A stretch of 64,000 nucleotides of DNA from Niastella koreensis GR20-10 (GTDB lineage: Bacteria > Bacteroidota > Bacteroidia > Chitinophagales > Chitinophagaceae). Within the stretch, counting starts at the first letter, position 1; every line of letters starts with the position of its first letter. The notes below the pieces were generated by a model. That model was given only the letters and a program-made list of their open reading frames with translations, was not told the origin of the DNA and made no database searches. Below, piece by piece: positions 45,136-54,710 of this stretch. The position numbers and the translations under genes are program-made. The DNA lies in the NCBI RefSeq assembly GCF_000246855.1, contig NC_016609.1:682001-746000 (forward strand), in the 5' to 3' direction.

Positions 45136-45891
45136 ATGTTGCAATTAATTACAAATCAGCAAAAGATTGTAAAGAATAACGGTGGCTTCGGCATCGAGAT
45201 ACTTTTTCCCGGTAAAGGGATTGGCTCCGAAGATTCGGGTATCGGTACCATTGGAAGAATTGATCAGGCCACAGTTACACCCGGTACGCTGGTACCCATG
45301 CACCCGCATAAAGATGACGAAATACTAACCTATCTTAGAAGTGGCGTTGTTCAGCATAAGGATACGGAAGGGAATATCGAGGTCATCACGAATAAAAGAT
45401 TAATGATGATGAACGCCGGCGCGCAATTCCAGCATGAAGAGCTGGTTTTGCCAGAGGGTGGCGTGCTTACTGCTTTACAGATATTTATTCGTCCGGAAAT
45501 TGGCGGCCTGATCCCGAAAGTACAGTTTTATGATTTTCCTGAAGCGATAAGCCGGAATGAATGGCGGGAGGTGGCCGGAAAGGATGATACGTTTCCTTTA
45601 CAGATCAGAAGCAATTCCTGGATTTACGACATTAGATTGGAACAGGGAAAACAACAATCACTGCCGGTTTTACCATTAAAAGATGCTACATGCCTGGTGT
45701 ATTTATTTGACGGACTGCTTGCGGTCAACGAAAATATCAATATTCAAAAAGGAGAAAGCCTGGTTGTCGAAGACGAGAAAATTCTGCTTAAAGCCGTCGA
45801 GGATTGTAATATTGTACTATTTGTAACAGATCGTAATGCAAGGGTATTTAAAGAAGGTATGTACAGTGGCAACATAAACAGAACAAAATGA
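45136..45891 (+). CDS. Pirin family bicupin
   Basis: A 251-residue protein with an N-terminal cupin carrying the pirin metal site: MHPHKDDEILTYLRSG (two His), later FQHEE (His and Glu). The C-terminal cupin-like half (LRLEQGKQQSLPVLPL-type strands) is degenerate as usual. Pirins of the YhaK/YhhW type include quercetin 2,3-dioxygenases. It is co-transcribed with the alpha/beta hydrolase, with a two-base gap. Confidence 0.92.
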   Translation: MLQLITNQQKIVKNNGGFGIEILFPGKGIGSEDSGIGTIGRIDQATVTPGTLVPMHPHKDDEILTYLRSGVVQHKDTEGNIEVITNKRLMMMNAGAQFQHEELVLPEGGVLTALQIFIRPEIGGLIPKVQFYDFPEAISRNEWREVAGKDDTFPLQIRSNSWIYDIRLEQGKQQSLPVLPLKDATCLVYLFDGLLAVNENINIQKGESLVVEDEKILLKAVEDCNIVLFVTDRNARVFKEGMYSGNINRTK

Positions 45892-46275
45892 AAAAGATAA
45901 TTTATTTATCGGAACGAAGTTGTTTTGAAAGGGAACAAACAATATGATGTTGTTATTGACCTATCAGGTAAAATGCCCTTTACTATAGCAAAGAAAATTA
46001 TGAAACATTCGTCTGCTTATATACATACCGCCCCCGGACCAAAAGAAATCATCAGCTCTTTTTTCATCAACTTGTTTTCAAGTAAGAAATATAGACTACT
46101 CATGCTTAAGCCCTCTCCAGAATATCTCGCCGAACTTACAGGTTATGCAGAAGCTGGGATTGCAATTGTAGTTAGTAAGGTATATCCTTTCAATTCATTT
46201 AAAAAGGCTTACACCGAGGTTCCCAATGGTAAATTTATTGGGAAAGCGGTAATTACAATATATGATTTGCTTTAA
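45890..46275 (+). pseudogene. Broken quinone-oxidoreductase-like (MDR) gene
   Basis: An ATG overlapping the pirin stop starts MKKIIYLSERSCFERE and stops after 18 residues. From about 45925 another frame carries the C-terminal third of an MDR oxidoreductase: YDVVIDLSGKMPFT, SAYIHTAPGP, EYLAELTGYAEAGIAIVVSK, VYPFNSFKKAYTEVPNGKFI. The centre with the NADPH-binding GxxGxxG is missing, so it is a deletion plus frameshift relic, parallel to the one at 41141. Confidence 0.65.
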
Positions 46276-46365
46276 AGATTCGGACGTTAATGAATTTTCG
46301 CGTAAGAAAAGTATTGGCGGCTATTATGTCCACAATAATCAGAATAATAAATAACCTCAATATCT

Positions 46366-47271
46366 ATGCTACAAAAGACAAATGTGAACTGGGCGAAGTT
46401 TGCAGTAGGAGTTTTCCTTAGCACTGTGCTTTCATTAAGTGTTCATGCTGTGATGCTTCAGGAAATGAATGTTCCCTTTCCAGATTTATCCGTTATTACA
46501 ACACCTTACAAATTTATCATCCGTATATTTTCGATACTGGGTTTATTGTTGTTTTGGGAATTAGCTGATAAGCGGCTGAGTGGTTCTTTTGTGAAAAAAT
46601 GGGCAATCCTGTTTTTTATTGATGCGATGTTGACAGAATCTCTTTTTAGGGGTCCATTTATGGATGGCTATTGCACGAATTCCATTGGCTTTATGCTAAT
46701 AAGTAACATTCCAAAGTTAATCGCAATTGCAATTAGTTGTGGATTAGTTGTATTTACTGCGTCAAGACTAAATAAAGTGTTTTTTAAATTTTTGGCCGCA
46801 ATCGCCATAGCCGCTGTTTTTATGTTTGCTATTAATCCATTATTGGGAGCGGCCTGGAAGCCGTTAATGGATAAGATCGCGTACCTGGCCCCAACCAGCG
46901 AATGGTGTAAATTGCCTTATGGTCCGGATGTACTTATACCTGCATACATTAGTTTTATTGAGCCTGTTTTGGCTTGCCTGGTAATGGCAATTTTAATACT
47001 GAATCAACTTTCAAAAAAACAATGGTTAAAGTATTTGCTGTTTGCATTAATTGTATTAACAGTTAAATATCAATTATTTACGCCCGTATTTTACACACTA
47101 TTGCACAAAGGCACTTTCAAAGCCAACTTTGCAAGTGAAGGGCAATTTGCTTTGGAATCAATTGTTTTGGCGATTGCAACAGGTTTCACTTTTGAGTGGA
47201 GTTTTAAGCAAACAGGCAGTCGCCCTGACACTTTAGCGACGGGGATTCCAGTAACTCGCCGATGTGTTTAA
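46366..47271 (+). CDS. Multi-span membrane protein, unknown
   Basis: A 301-residue protein with about seven hydrophobic segments (for example FAVGVFLSTVLSLSVHAVML, IFSILGLLLFWELA, LIAIAISCGLVVFTASRL, FLAAIAIAAVFMFAINPLL, LACLVMAILILNQL). I do not recognise the family. The last 15 residues are polar and may be a read-through tail. It stands alone after the broken oxidoreductase gene. Confidence 0.7.
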   Translation: MLQKTNVNWAKFAVGVFLSTVLSLSVHAVMLQEMNVPFPDLSVITTPYKFIIRIFSILGLLLFWELADKRLSGSFVKKWAILFFIDAMLTESLFRGPFMDGYCTNSIGFMLISNIPKLIAIAISCGLVVFTASRLNKVFFKFLAAIAIAAVFMFAINPLLGAAWKPLMDKIAYLAPTSEWCKLPYGPDVLIPAYISFIEPVLACLVMAILILNQLSKKQWLKYLLFALIVLTVKYQLFTPVFYTLLHKGTFKANFASEGQFALESIVLAIATGFTFEWSFKQTGSRPDTLATGIPVTRRCV

Positions 47272-47744
47272 ATAGCTGTTTCATTATTGCCTTATAGTTT
47301 AAAGCCCTTGTACCACATACGTAAAATCATTCCTACTCCAGTGGTCTGTTATTCCCTTACAGCAGAAGGTAAAATAAAGGAAGATGTTATTGGCGAATTT
47401 AAACAATATAATTTTCATTTTTTATTTGTCTCTAAATTGATTAATAATAACTACCATGCAAAAGGTGAATGCATTTTAAAGGGAAAGTGTTACACAATTT
47501 TTAAAATAAGTTGTATCGATTACACTTTTTGCTTTGAGGAGCTTTTTTTATTTTTTATGTAGAATAGTTATGCTGCATATTCAAAGACCCAAAATCGCAT
47601 ATAGCCTGGTCTGGGAGTGGGCTATATGCGATTCCTACGCGGACTATCGGAGACGAAGTTTGAATCAGTTTGCACAGGATTTGTCTGAAATTCAGGCATT
47701 CATTAAGCAAACTCATTCCTAAACAAAAACAAGTTCACGCCCGG
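47272..47744. other. Stretch with a possible HxlR relic and a hairpin
   Basis: Near 47315-47400 a short frame reads IPTPVVCYSLTAEGKIKEDV, reminiscent of the wing of HxlR regulators (VEYSLTALG); the rest is absent. A perfect 13-bp inverted repeat AATCGCATATAGC / GCTATATGCGATT lies at 47593-47633 and may be a terminator. Confidence 0.35.
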
Positions 47745-49136
47745 TTAATTTGTAAAAGTGAACGGTTCCGTAGTTGAAGCAGTGCTACTTACTATACTCA
47801 CAATAATCCTGTAAGTACCTACGGTTAAATTAGGTACATATAACTTTATTTGATTAGCATCATGCGAAATTAGTAAGCCATAAATGTTGCCTATGCCAGT
47901 TGCAAAATCAACAAACTTAACAAAGACATCATTGCCTGGATTTACGTTTGCCAGATTTGTTCCTGTAATAGTCATTTCTGTAAAATAAGTTCCGGAATGA
48001 GGAGTGAAAGATGTTATACTTGGGGCGATTACCTCAAATAGATCAGTCGCTGTGGCCGTCATGCCAGCTACCACAACCTTGACAGTATATTTTCCTGCGG
48101 CCATTCCTTCGGGCACCTTTGTATATAAGTAAGAATGGTCAGGGGCTCCCCAATTGGCAGGTAGGGTAGTATTGCCAAATATGATCTGCTCCGTTTTGTA
48201 CGATTTTCTGAATCCTTTGCCGCGTATGTAATAATATTGTCCGCAGAAACCTGATTTAATGGTGATAGAATCAATAACAGGCGCCTTTAACTGGAAATCG
48301 CTGGTTGATGTAAGGGCGGTAAGGCCGGAAATAAGTTGAATTTTAGCAGACGCCTTTTCTATTTCATCCGGCACAACAACCTGCACAGAAGTTTCAGAAG
48401 CACTCACCACCTTTGCTTGTACATTTCCAAAATTAACTGTTAAAGCATCAGCATTAGTACCAAGATGCTCACCCTGGATCGTAACTGTATCCCCGATAAA
48501 TGCGGTTTGAGGCGAAAAGCTGGTGAAAGTAGGTATGCCGGCAGGTATAACAGTGAACAATTCTGCAGCAGTAGTTTTCAATGCAGCCAGGGTTACTGAA
48601 ATAGCATATTTTCCTGGCGGTGTGCTATCCGGTACTTGTATGGTTAAACTGGTATGATTTTGATCAATAGCGGTTAGCAGCTTGTCTCCAAAGAATATCT
48701 GTGTCAATTTGTTTGAACTACTAAATCCTTTTCCTGTTATTATTACTTGCTGCCCTGTTGTACCTGAATTACAGGAAAGAGATTGAATAACAGGTGCTTT
48801 CAGCTTGAAATCATTAGCTTGCATTATCTCGGTAAGGCCGGAATATATATGGATTTTAGCAGCCGGTCCTTCCATATTATCGGGTACAACAACTTTCACA
48901 GATGTATCATATACGTTAATTATTTCAGCAACCACTGTTCCGAATATAATCATTAGCGCTTTAGGGTCGGTGCCAAGATTTTTTCCTGCAATGCTAATTG
49001 TATCTCCTATAAATGCAGTTAATGTGGAGGAATTTCCGTTTGACGTTGCCGGTTCGGTAGTTTTATCCTTTTTGCTACATGCAATAAAAGAGATTGTGTA
49101 AATCAAGACTAAAATAAAGGAGAATCTTTTTTTCAT
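47745..49136 (-). CDS. Lipoprotein with five IPT/TIG domains
   Basis: A 463-residue protein with a lipoprotein signal ending ISFIAC (lipidated C20). Five Ig-like IPT/TIG domains of about 85 residues follow, visible as repeats of TAFIGDT(I/V)(S/T)I.G..LGT, the PVIQSLS or PTFTSFSP starts and NAD(A)LTVNFG. Such proteins are surface-exposed, often in polysaccharide binding next to SusC/D, but no SusC/D gene is nearby. Domains 1 and 3, and domains 2 and 4, are closely alike, suggesting duplication of a two-domain unit. Confidence 0.88.
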   Translation of the reverse strand: MKKRFSFILVLIYTISFIACSKKDKTTEPATSNGNSSTLTAFIGDTISIAGKNLGTDPKALMIIFGTVVAEIINVYDTSVKVVVPDNMEGPAAKIHIYSGLTEIMQANDFKLKAPVIQSLSCNSGTTGQQVIITGKGFSSSNKLTQIFFGDKLLTAIDQNHTSLTIQVPDSTPPGKYAISVTLAALKTTAAELFTVIPAGIPTFTSFSPQTAFIGDTVTIQGEHLGTNADALTVNFGNVQAKVVSASETSVQVVVPDEIEKASAKIQLISGLTALTSTSDFQLKAPVIDSITIKSGFCGQYYYIRGKGFRKSYKTEQIIFGNTTLPANWGAPDHSYLYTKVPEGMAAGKYTVKVVVAGMTATATDLFEVIAPSITSFTPHSGTYFTEMTITGTNLANVNPGNDVFVKFVDFATGIGNIYGLLISHDANQIKLYVPNLTVGTYRIIVSIVSSTASTTEPFTFTN

Positions 49137-49454
49137 GGTTAATTATTAAAATTTGAACGACTCACTTTTGAGGTATAACCCCGAAAGCATGTGTGTAATA
49201 GAGCGATCATATTTATTGTATCATTCAGCTTGATCGCTCTGCTACCTATAAGACAAAGAATTTTCTAAACTTCCTACGTGATGTATTTATGAGGAAAAAA
49301 TAAATTTATTGTCTTGAGAAAATGGACGCTTATTGAATAATTTATTAATGTAAATGCTGGAAAATTGTCAGTCTGTTACGGATAAGGATGCTGCATAATT
49401 TCTTATGGATAAAGTAAGCCCGCCAGGCTTGGCAGGCTTACTATTAAATTGATT
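49137..49454. other. Gene-less stretch upstream of IPT/TIG lipoprotein
   Basis: It carries the promoter region of the lipoprotein gene, not resolved. A hairpin TAAGCC-CGCC...GGCA-GGCTTA lies at about 49416-49442, just downstream of the Crp/Fnr relic on the minus strand. Confidence 0.35.
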
Positions 49455-49735
49455 ATTGGCATACTTCAATATTGGAAAATTAATGAAGTACGAAGTTCGG
49501 CTTAAAGAAAGCTTTATTTATTGATGTATGTTAAGAGTTTGATCCTGCTCAAAGATTCTGGTTTAACGCCTAAATAAGAAGCAAAGTGGTATTGCGAAAA
49601 CCGTTGGTCTATCCCCCGATACAGGGAGGACAGGCCTTTAAGCCTTTCTGGTGTAGGCACTCACAAAATCATTATCAAAATAAAAAACATTATTGAATTC
49701 AAGTTCCTTATTCCTGACATATGATCTTAAGGTTC
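49455..49735 (-). pseudogene. Inverted, deleted copy of the Crp/Fnr gene and tautomerase start
   Basis: On the minus strand GTLRSYVRNKELEFNNVFYF then DNDFVSAYT is nearly identical to the Crp/Fnr protein encoded at 42206. It jumps to KGLSSLYRGIDQRFSQYH and the end SLSRIKLLTYINK. About 197 bases of the middle are absent, with CAG at both edges. Similarity continues past the stop through the intergenic region to the tautomerase start MPIINL. It is a segmental duplicate in inverted orientation. Confidence 0.8.
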
Positions 49736-49917
49736 CTGCAACAGGTGGCACACTTACCGAAGCGGTGTATATTTTGTTGAAGTGTTGCAGGGAGGCCGGC
49801 CGAGGATGCTGTCCGGCCAGGGGGCTCGAAAAGTGACTTCCGGTTACAACAAACAAACCTTTGGTTACATTCATTCCCCTCCGATCATAGAGCTTTACAT
49901 CATCAAAAACAGCAACA

Positions 49918-50877
49918 ATGAAAGCAATAAGGATTTATGAATTTGGAGAGCCAGAAGTCATGAAACTAGAAGAAACAGCACGACCCAAACCTGCATCGGA
50001 TGAAGTATTGGTAAAGACCTATGCAAGTGGTGTAAACATAGTCGATTGCGGTATCAGAAGAGGTGGCAATGACATCCTGAGGCCATATCTGAAACTGCCC
50101 CTTACGCTGGGTTGGGATGCTGCTGGCATCATAGAGGAAGTTGGAGCTGAGGTCACCAGCTTTCAAAAAGGTGATAAAGTTTACGGCATTCCCAACTTTC
50201 CCGGCGATGGCAGCTATGCCGAATACTTTGTGGCAAAAGCAACATCGGTAGCCATCAAACCACAAAACCTTACCTTCACAGAAGCGGCAGGTATACCTTT
50301 AGCTGGTACAACGGCCTGGAGAGGAGTAGTCGATTATGGCAAGATACAGCCAGGCCATAAGATACTCATTCATGGCGCAGCAGGAGGAGTGGGGAGTTTG
50401 GCCATACAGATCGCCAAAGCAAAAGGGGCGTATGTAATAGGCACTGCTTCGTCGCATAATCTGGCCTTTCTGAAAGAACTGGGAGCCGATGAAGCCATTG
50501 ACTACAGGAGCCAGCCTTGGGAAAAAATCCTGAAAGACATAGACGTGATCTTTGATGCCTCACCGGTGCGTGATAACGAGACCCGTATTAAATTCGTACA
50601 AGTATTAAGGCAGGGAGGTATACTGGTATGCTCGCAACTTGATTTTCCGTATGCCGAAGACGTAAAAGCAGCTCTTGCAGCAAAACAGGCAACCGGCGAA
50701 CTCGTAGGATTTCAAACCTATGATAGTTTAAAGGAGATGGCAACTATGATAGAGGAAGGCAAACTGAAAGTAACAATAAGCAAAGTATTTCCGCTGGAGC
50801 AGGTTGCTGAAGCACACATGGAAAATGAAGCCGGTCATGTACGCGGTAAACTGGTGCTGGAGATCATAAAAGACTAA
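49918..50877 (+). CDS. NADP-dependent quinone-oxidoreductase-like (MDR) enzyme
   Basis: A 319-residue zinc-independent MDR oxidoreductase. The N-terminal GroES-like fold (MKAIRIYEFGEPEVMKLEE, LGWDAAGIIEEVGA) is followed by the Rossmann motif HGAAGGVGSLAIQIAKAKGA. It reduces quinones or enones with NADPH. Six bases separate it from the following AraC gene, suggesting co-transcription. It is an intact relative of the relics at 41141 and 45890. Confidence 0.93.
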   Translation: MKAIRIYEFGEPEVMKLEETARPKPASDEVLVKTYASGVNIVDCGIRRGGNDILRPYLKLPLTLGWDAAGIIEEVGAEVTSFQKGDKVYGIPNFPGDGSYAEYFVAKATSVAIKPQNLTFTEAAGIPLAGTTAWRGVVDYGKIQPGHKILIHGAAGGVGSLAIQIAKAKGAYVIGTASSHNLAFLKELGADEAIDYRSQPWEKILKDIDVIFDASPVRDNETRIKFVQVLRQGGILVCSQLDFPYAEDVKAALAAKQATGELVGFQTYDSLKEMATMIEEGKLKVTISKVFPLEQVAEAHMENEAGHVRGKLVLEIIKD

Positions 50878-50883
50878 GAGAGC

Positions 50884-51798
50884 ATGAGACATTTTAAAAC
50901 CATAAGCGAATTTCTTGAATACAGGGGACTGCCCCGCCCCAATCATCCGTTGTTCGGTATCATAGACATCTCTACACCTATGCAAATGCAGGAGGAAGAA
51001 CCTGTGAATATGACTATGGACTTCTATAGTATCGCGGTGAAAAGAATGTTGAATGTGAAGGTTAAGTATGGACAGCAATATCTCGACTTCAATGAAGGCA
51101 TCATGTCATTCATGTCCCCACGGCAGGTCTTCAGCATCGGCATCAATGAAGAAACAATAGAAACCAAAAGATCAGGATGGGTGATATACATTCATCCTGA
51201 TTTCTTATGGAATACGCCACTTGCTAAAGTCATCAAGCAGTACAACTTTTGGGACTATTCCATCAGGGAAGCGCTATTTCTTTCTGCCAAAGAAGAAACC
51301 ACCATCAATAACATCATTGAAAACATCATACAGGAATACCATAACAACATTGATAAATTCAGCAAAAAGATCATTATCACGCAAATAGAAAGCCTGCTTA
51401 CCTACGCAGAGCGTTTCTACAACCGGCAGTTCATTACCCGGGAAAAAACAAACCATCAGTTGGTCGGCAAACTGGCAGAACTGCTTGATCAATACTTCAA
51501 TACTCATGAACTGATTTCGAAAGGATTGCCCACTGTTCAATACATAGCTGACCAACTACACCTATCCCCAAAATACCTCAGCACCTTACTTAGTACCGTC
51601 ACAGGCCAGAGCACGCAACAGTATATCCATGAAAAATTGATAGAGGTTGCCAAGGAAAAACTGTCCACGACCAGCTTATCCGTTGCTGAGGTTGCCTACC
51701 AGTTAGGATTTAAACACGCACAATCCTTTAACAGGCTCTTCAAAAAAAAAACGAACCAGTCTCCACTGGAATTCCGTGCCTCCTTCAATGTTAATTAG
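50884..51798 (+). CDS. AraC family transcriptional regulator
   Basis: A 304-residue regulator with a cupin-like N-terminal sensor and a C-terminal HTH pair: YIADQLHLSPKYLSTLLSTV and VAEVAYQLGFKHAQSFNRLF. It lies six bases after the MDR oxidoreductase gene and probably autoregulates this two-gene operon. Confidence 0.93.
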   Translation: MRHFKTISEFLEYRGLPRPNHPLFGIIDISTPMQMQEEEPVNMTMDFYSIAVKRMLNVKVKYGQQYLDFNEGIMSFMSPRQVFSIGINEETIETKRSGWVIYIHPDFLWNTPLAKVIKQYNFWDYSIREALFLSAKEETTINNIIENIIQEYHNNIDKFSKKIIITQIESLLTYAERFYNRQFITREKTNHQLVGKLAELLDQYFNTHELISKGLPTVQYIADQLHLSPKYLSTLLSTVTGQSTQQYIHEKLIEVAKEKLSTTSLSVAEVAYQLGFKHAQSFNRLFKKKTNQSPLEFRASFNVN

Positions 51799-52252
51799 AT
51801 AGCTTCGCCTGTCGCATACCCATCAAACTTGTCGTTCATGACCTGGATCAAAGAACTTATGATGGCATCATCGCTCCTAATTCACACCAAAGTATAGTGT
51901 CGAATCGCTCTTTCTTCCTTTGATTTCATCATTTCACACACGCGTCATCAATGGAGCATTACATTTTGCAGTTCTTAATTAATTGACTAACAATATGGAG
52001 TAGGGTAGGTTCATTTCCCCCGCTCTCTGCTTTTTTTGCTGTAAGTTGGTGTGATTCACTTATTTCCGCAGTCGTTCTTATACGATAACATTAAAACTTG
52101 CTGAATGGAGATCATGATAAAGTTCAAATAGCTTTTTGTTCGAACACAATCCCCATCACCGACACCTATGCCTTTTTCACGTTGATGTTTGAATCTTTAT
52201 TAAATACCCATTGGCGGGTGCCCGTGCTTTTACTAGATTATTGTCACCTTTC
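51799..52252. other. Gene-less stretch between convergent AraC genes
   Basis: No supported gene, repeat or clear terminator is visible. Confidence 0.35.
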
Positions 52253-53113
52253 TCATGTCAATTTGTTGGGTGACCTTCCGAAATGCTTCTTAAATGCAGA
52301 GCAGAAATGTGAAAGATCTTCAAAGCCCAAATCCACAAAAATTTCCATTGGTTTTTTCCCTTCCTTTTCCATCAAAAAGCGAGCCTCTGTTAACCGTCTC
52401 TTTAATAGCCAACGGTGTGGCGTATCATTATAAGTATGCTTAAAATCCCGCTTGAAAGATGACAGACTTCTTCCCGTTAAAAAAGCAAAGCGGTCAAGAT
52501 TTACATTAAACCTGTAATTTTGATTCATGAATTGTTCCAGGTCGATTTTGCCTGGAATTCCATAGTCAAAAAATAAGCCTGAAAGTTCAGGCTTAGATTG
52601 CAGCAATATAAGCAGCAGTTCCTCGCGCTTCAAATCAAAGAAACTTTTGCCAATTCGCCCGTCACTATCATAATAAGGGTTTAACGATCCAATGAATGTT
52701 GATAACAGATCATTGCTGGCAACCTTTACAAAAGCATCAGTAAACCTATTTAATTTTATTGATGACCTATGTTTTTCCTGAAAAGTTCTCAGAAATGGTT
52801 GATCGAATATAAAAGTGACCTTAGTCGCTTTAATAGCTTCATGAACGTTTATGTATTTGCCCAATTGGTTTTTACGGAGAATACAGCATTCGCCAGATGA
52901 CAAACAATAATTATTTTCGCCATAGCGTCCTTCGAGTCTGCCATTAATTAGATATAGGAAAAGGTGTTCAGCAATAAACTGCTCGGGTGCTAACTCTGGT
53001 CCGATTATTAGAGTTTTTGAAACGGGTTCTTTCATTATATTAACGAAGTTAAGCATGATACCGGTTAAATCATACAGCTGGGATAAGAGCGACAACACCG
53101 AAATACAATTCAT
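52253..53113 (-). CDS. AraC family transcriptional regulator
   Basis: A 286-residue protein with an N-terminal sensor region and a C-terminal HTH: LDRFAFLTGRSLSSFKRDFK, then MEIFVDLGFEDLSHFCSAFK and HFGRSPNKL. Its start overlaps the stop of the upstream reductase gene by four bases (ATGA), so the two form one operon. Confidence 0.92.
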   Translation of the reverse strand: MNCISVLSLLSQLYDLTGIMLNFVNIMKEPVSKTLIIGPELAPEQFIAEHLFLYLINGRLEGRYGENNYCLSSGECCILRKNQLGKYINVHEAIKATKVTFIFDQPFLRTFQEKHRSSIKLNRFTDAFVKVASNDLLSTFIGSLNPYYDSDGRIGKSFFDLKREELLLILLQSKPELSGLFFDYGIPGKIDLEQFMNQNYRFNVNLDRFAFLTGRSLSSFKRDFKHTYNDTPHRWLLKRRLTEARFLMEKEGKKPMEIFVDLGFEDLSHFCSAFKKHFGRSPNKLT

Positions 53114-54147
53114 CTTTTGATCAATCCAAACGCGAACAAACTTTCCGCGGTTGCTAATACAGTTTCTTCATTGCTTCTTGGTGCCCATTTCAAAATGTCT
53201 TTTGCCTTTTGATTACTTGCCGCTGGATATTTTCCTAAACCTGGCACAACAGATTTTAGTGTAGGATCTAAAAGCGCTGCAAATTTAACTAACCAGTCGG
53301 GCAGTATACGAGATGGAACTTTTTTTGCGGCATCACCTAAATGAGACTTGAGTATATCTGCCATTTCTTTGACACTTAATGGCTCGCCCGCTACAGCCAG
53401 GAAACGCTCACCGTTAGCAGCCGGACTGAGCATAGCCCCGATATGAAGATCTGCAACATCCCGAACATCAACTACACCAAAAGAAATATTTGGCACTCCC
53501 GGCATTCCGTTGAGAAGTTTCCGGATGCTTTCAGTAGATGTACTTGTTTCAGGGCTTAACACCGGACCTAATATACCAACCGGATTGATCACTGCCAGTT
53601 CCAACCCCTTTCCTTGTTTGGCAATAAAGTCCCACGCTTCTTTTTCCGCGAGCGTCTTCGATTTCTGATACGCCAATACAGGTATTTCACTATTTAGTCT
53701 CGTCCAATCCTTTTCTGTGAAAACCCGGTTTTTTTCAGCATATCCATATCCTACAGCTGCAAAAGATGAAGTGACTACTATTCGTTGAACTTTTGCATCA
53801 CGAGCGGCCTGAAGAACGCGTCGTGTTCCCTCAACTGCCGGCACGATCAACTCACGCTCATCTTTTGGTATCGTCGATGGGAAGGGAGAGGCAGTATGTA
53901 ATACATATTTACAATCCTTGACAGCATCGGGCCAATTGTCGTCCTTTGTTAAATCTGTTTCTATGAAGCTTAGATCCTCAAATGTAGTTATACCACCATT
54001 TTTCAACTTCTCAATCACCTTAATCTTTTGATTTATAGAGCGGACGGTAGTCTTCACACTATAGCCTCGATGTAACAACTGCAAAATACAATGCGCACCT
54101 AAAAAGCCGCTGCCTCCAGTTACTAAAACGTTCGTCTTTTGTTCCAT
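53110..54147 (-). CDS. NAD-dependent epimerase/aldehyde reductase-like extended SDR
   Basis: A 345-residue extended SDR. The cofactor motif is VTGGSGFLGAHC near the N-terminus, the active-site Ser is in VTSSFAAVG and the catalytic YxxxK is YQKSK. It is similar to dihydroflavonol-4-reductase/aldehyde-reductase-type enzymes acting on carbonyl substrates. It is the first gene of an operon with an AraC regulator. Confidence 0.93.
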   Translation of the reverse strand: MEQKTNVLVTGGSGFLGAHCILQLLHRGYSVKTTVRSINQKIKVIEKLKNGGITTFEDLSFIETDLTKDDNWPDAVKDCKYVLHTASPFPSTIPKDERELIVPAVEGTRRVLQAARDAKVQRIVVTSSFAAVGYGYAEKNRVFTEKDWTRLNSEIPVLAYQKSKTLAEKEAWDFIAKQGKGLELAVINPVGILGPVLSPETSTSTESIRKLLNGMPGVPNISFGVVDVRDVADLHIGAMLSPAANGERFLAVAGEPLSVKEMADILKSHLGDAAKKVPSRILPDWLVKFAALLDPTLKSVVPGLGKYPAASNQKAKDILKWAPRSNEETVLATAESLFAFGLIKR

Positions 54148-54366
54148 GGTTATTTATTTATATCACAAAACTCGGACTTATATGATTCACTAACTGTGTT
54201 AAAAAGTTCAAATACGCTGTGTAAATCAGTCCATCATGGTGACAAATTGATTCCTTTTCGGCAGGTTAGCATAGAAATTGAATGCCTCAGACTTTCCGAC
54301 AATGATTTTCTTTCGTAATTCGGAATTGTAGGCGTCAAATTCTCAAAATCATCTTTATCTAAGCGC

Positions 54367-54600
54367 AAAGCCAAAACAGCCCGGTATTTTAATATGGAAA
54401 GTGGCGAGCTTGGCAAATTGTCACAGCCTGGCGGTCCTTCTTATCAAATAGAACACTCGAATGGCGGGTTGATCTCCATGCCGGGGGGAGTGCCCATAAG
54501 AACCAGGAGTGGAGAGGTTATTGGGGCGATAGGTGCGTCGGGTAGTTCGGTGGAGAATGATCACCTGGTGGCGCAAGCAGGAGCGGATGCCATAAAATAA
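54367..54600 (+). pseudogene. C-terminal part of a GlcG/HbpS-like protein
   Basis: [17 protein letters not shown], then [20 protein letters not shown] and [20 protein letters not shown] match the second half of the GlcG/HbpS heme-binding family, and the normal end (AQAGADAIK) is kept. The N-terminal half is lacking and a stop lies upstream in frame. An internal ATG at 54394 could allow translation of the remnant. Confidence 0.65.
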
Positions 54601-54632
54601 AAGCCCGGATGTTGAATGCGGGACGCTTAACA

Positions 54633-54675
54633 AAAAGACCTGAACTAACGGATTGAACCGCAGATCAGGTCTTTT
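54633..54675. terminator. Hairpin between GlcG fragment and DUF3575 gene
   Basis: AAAAGACCTGA and TCAGGTCTTTT are perfect inverted copies around a 21-base loop, between convergent units; it could serve both strands. Confidence 0.55.
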
Positions 54676-54710
54676 GGCGAAAAAGCTTTAGAGTATGTTA
54701 TAACCTATAG

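Noticed and set aside
46366..47271. CPBP/abortive-infection-type membrane protease
   Set aside because: Multi-span topology is similar, but the EExxR and HxxxN-type motifs are not visible.
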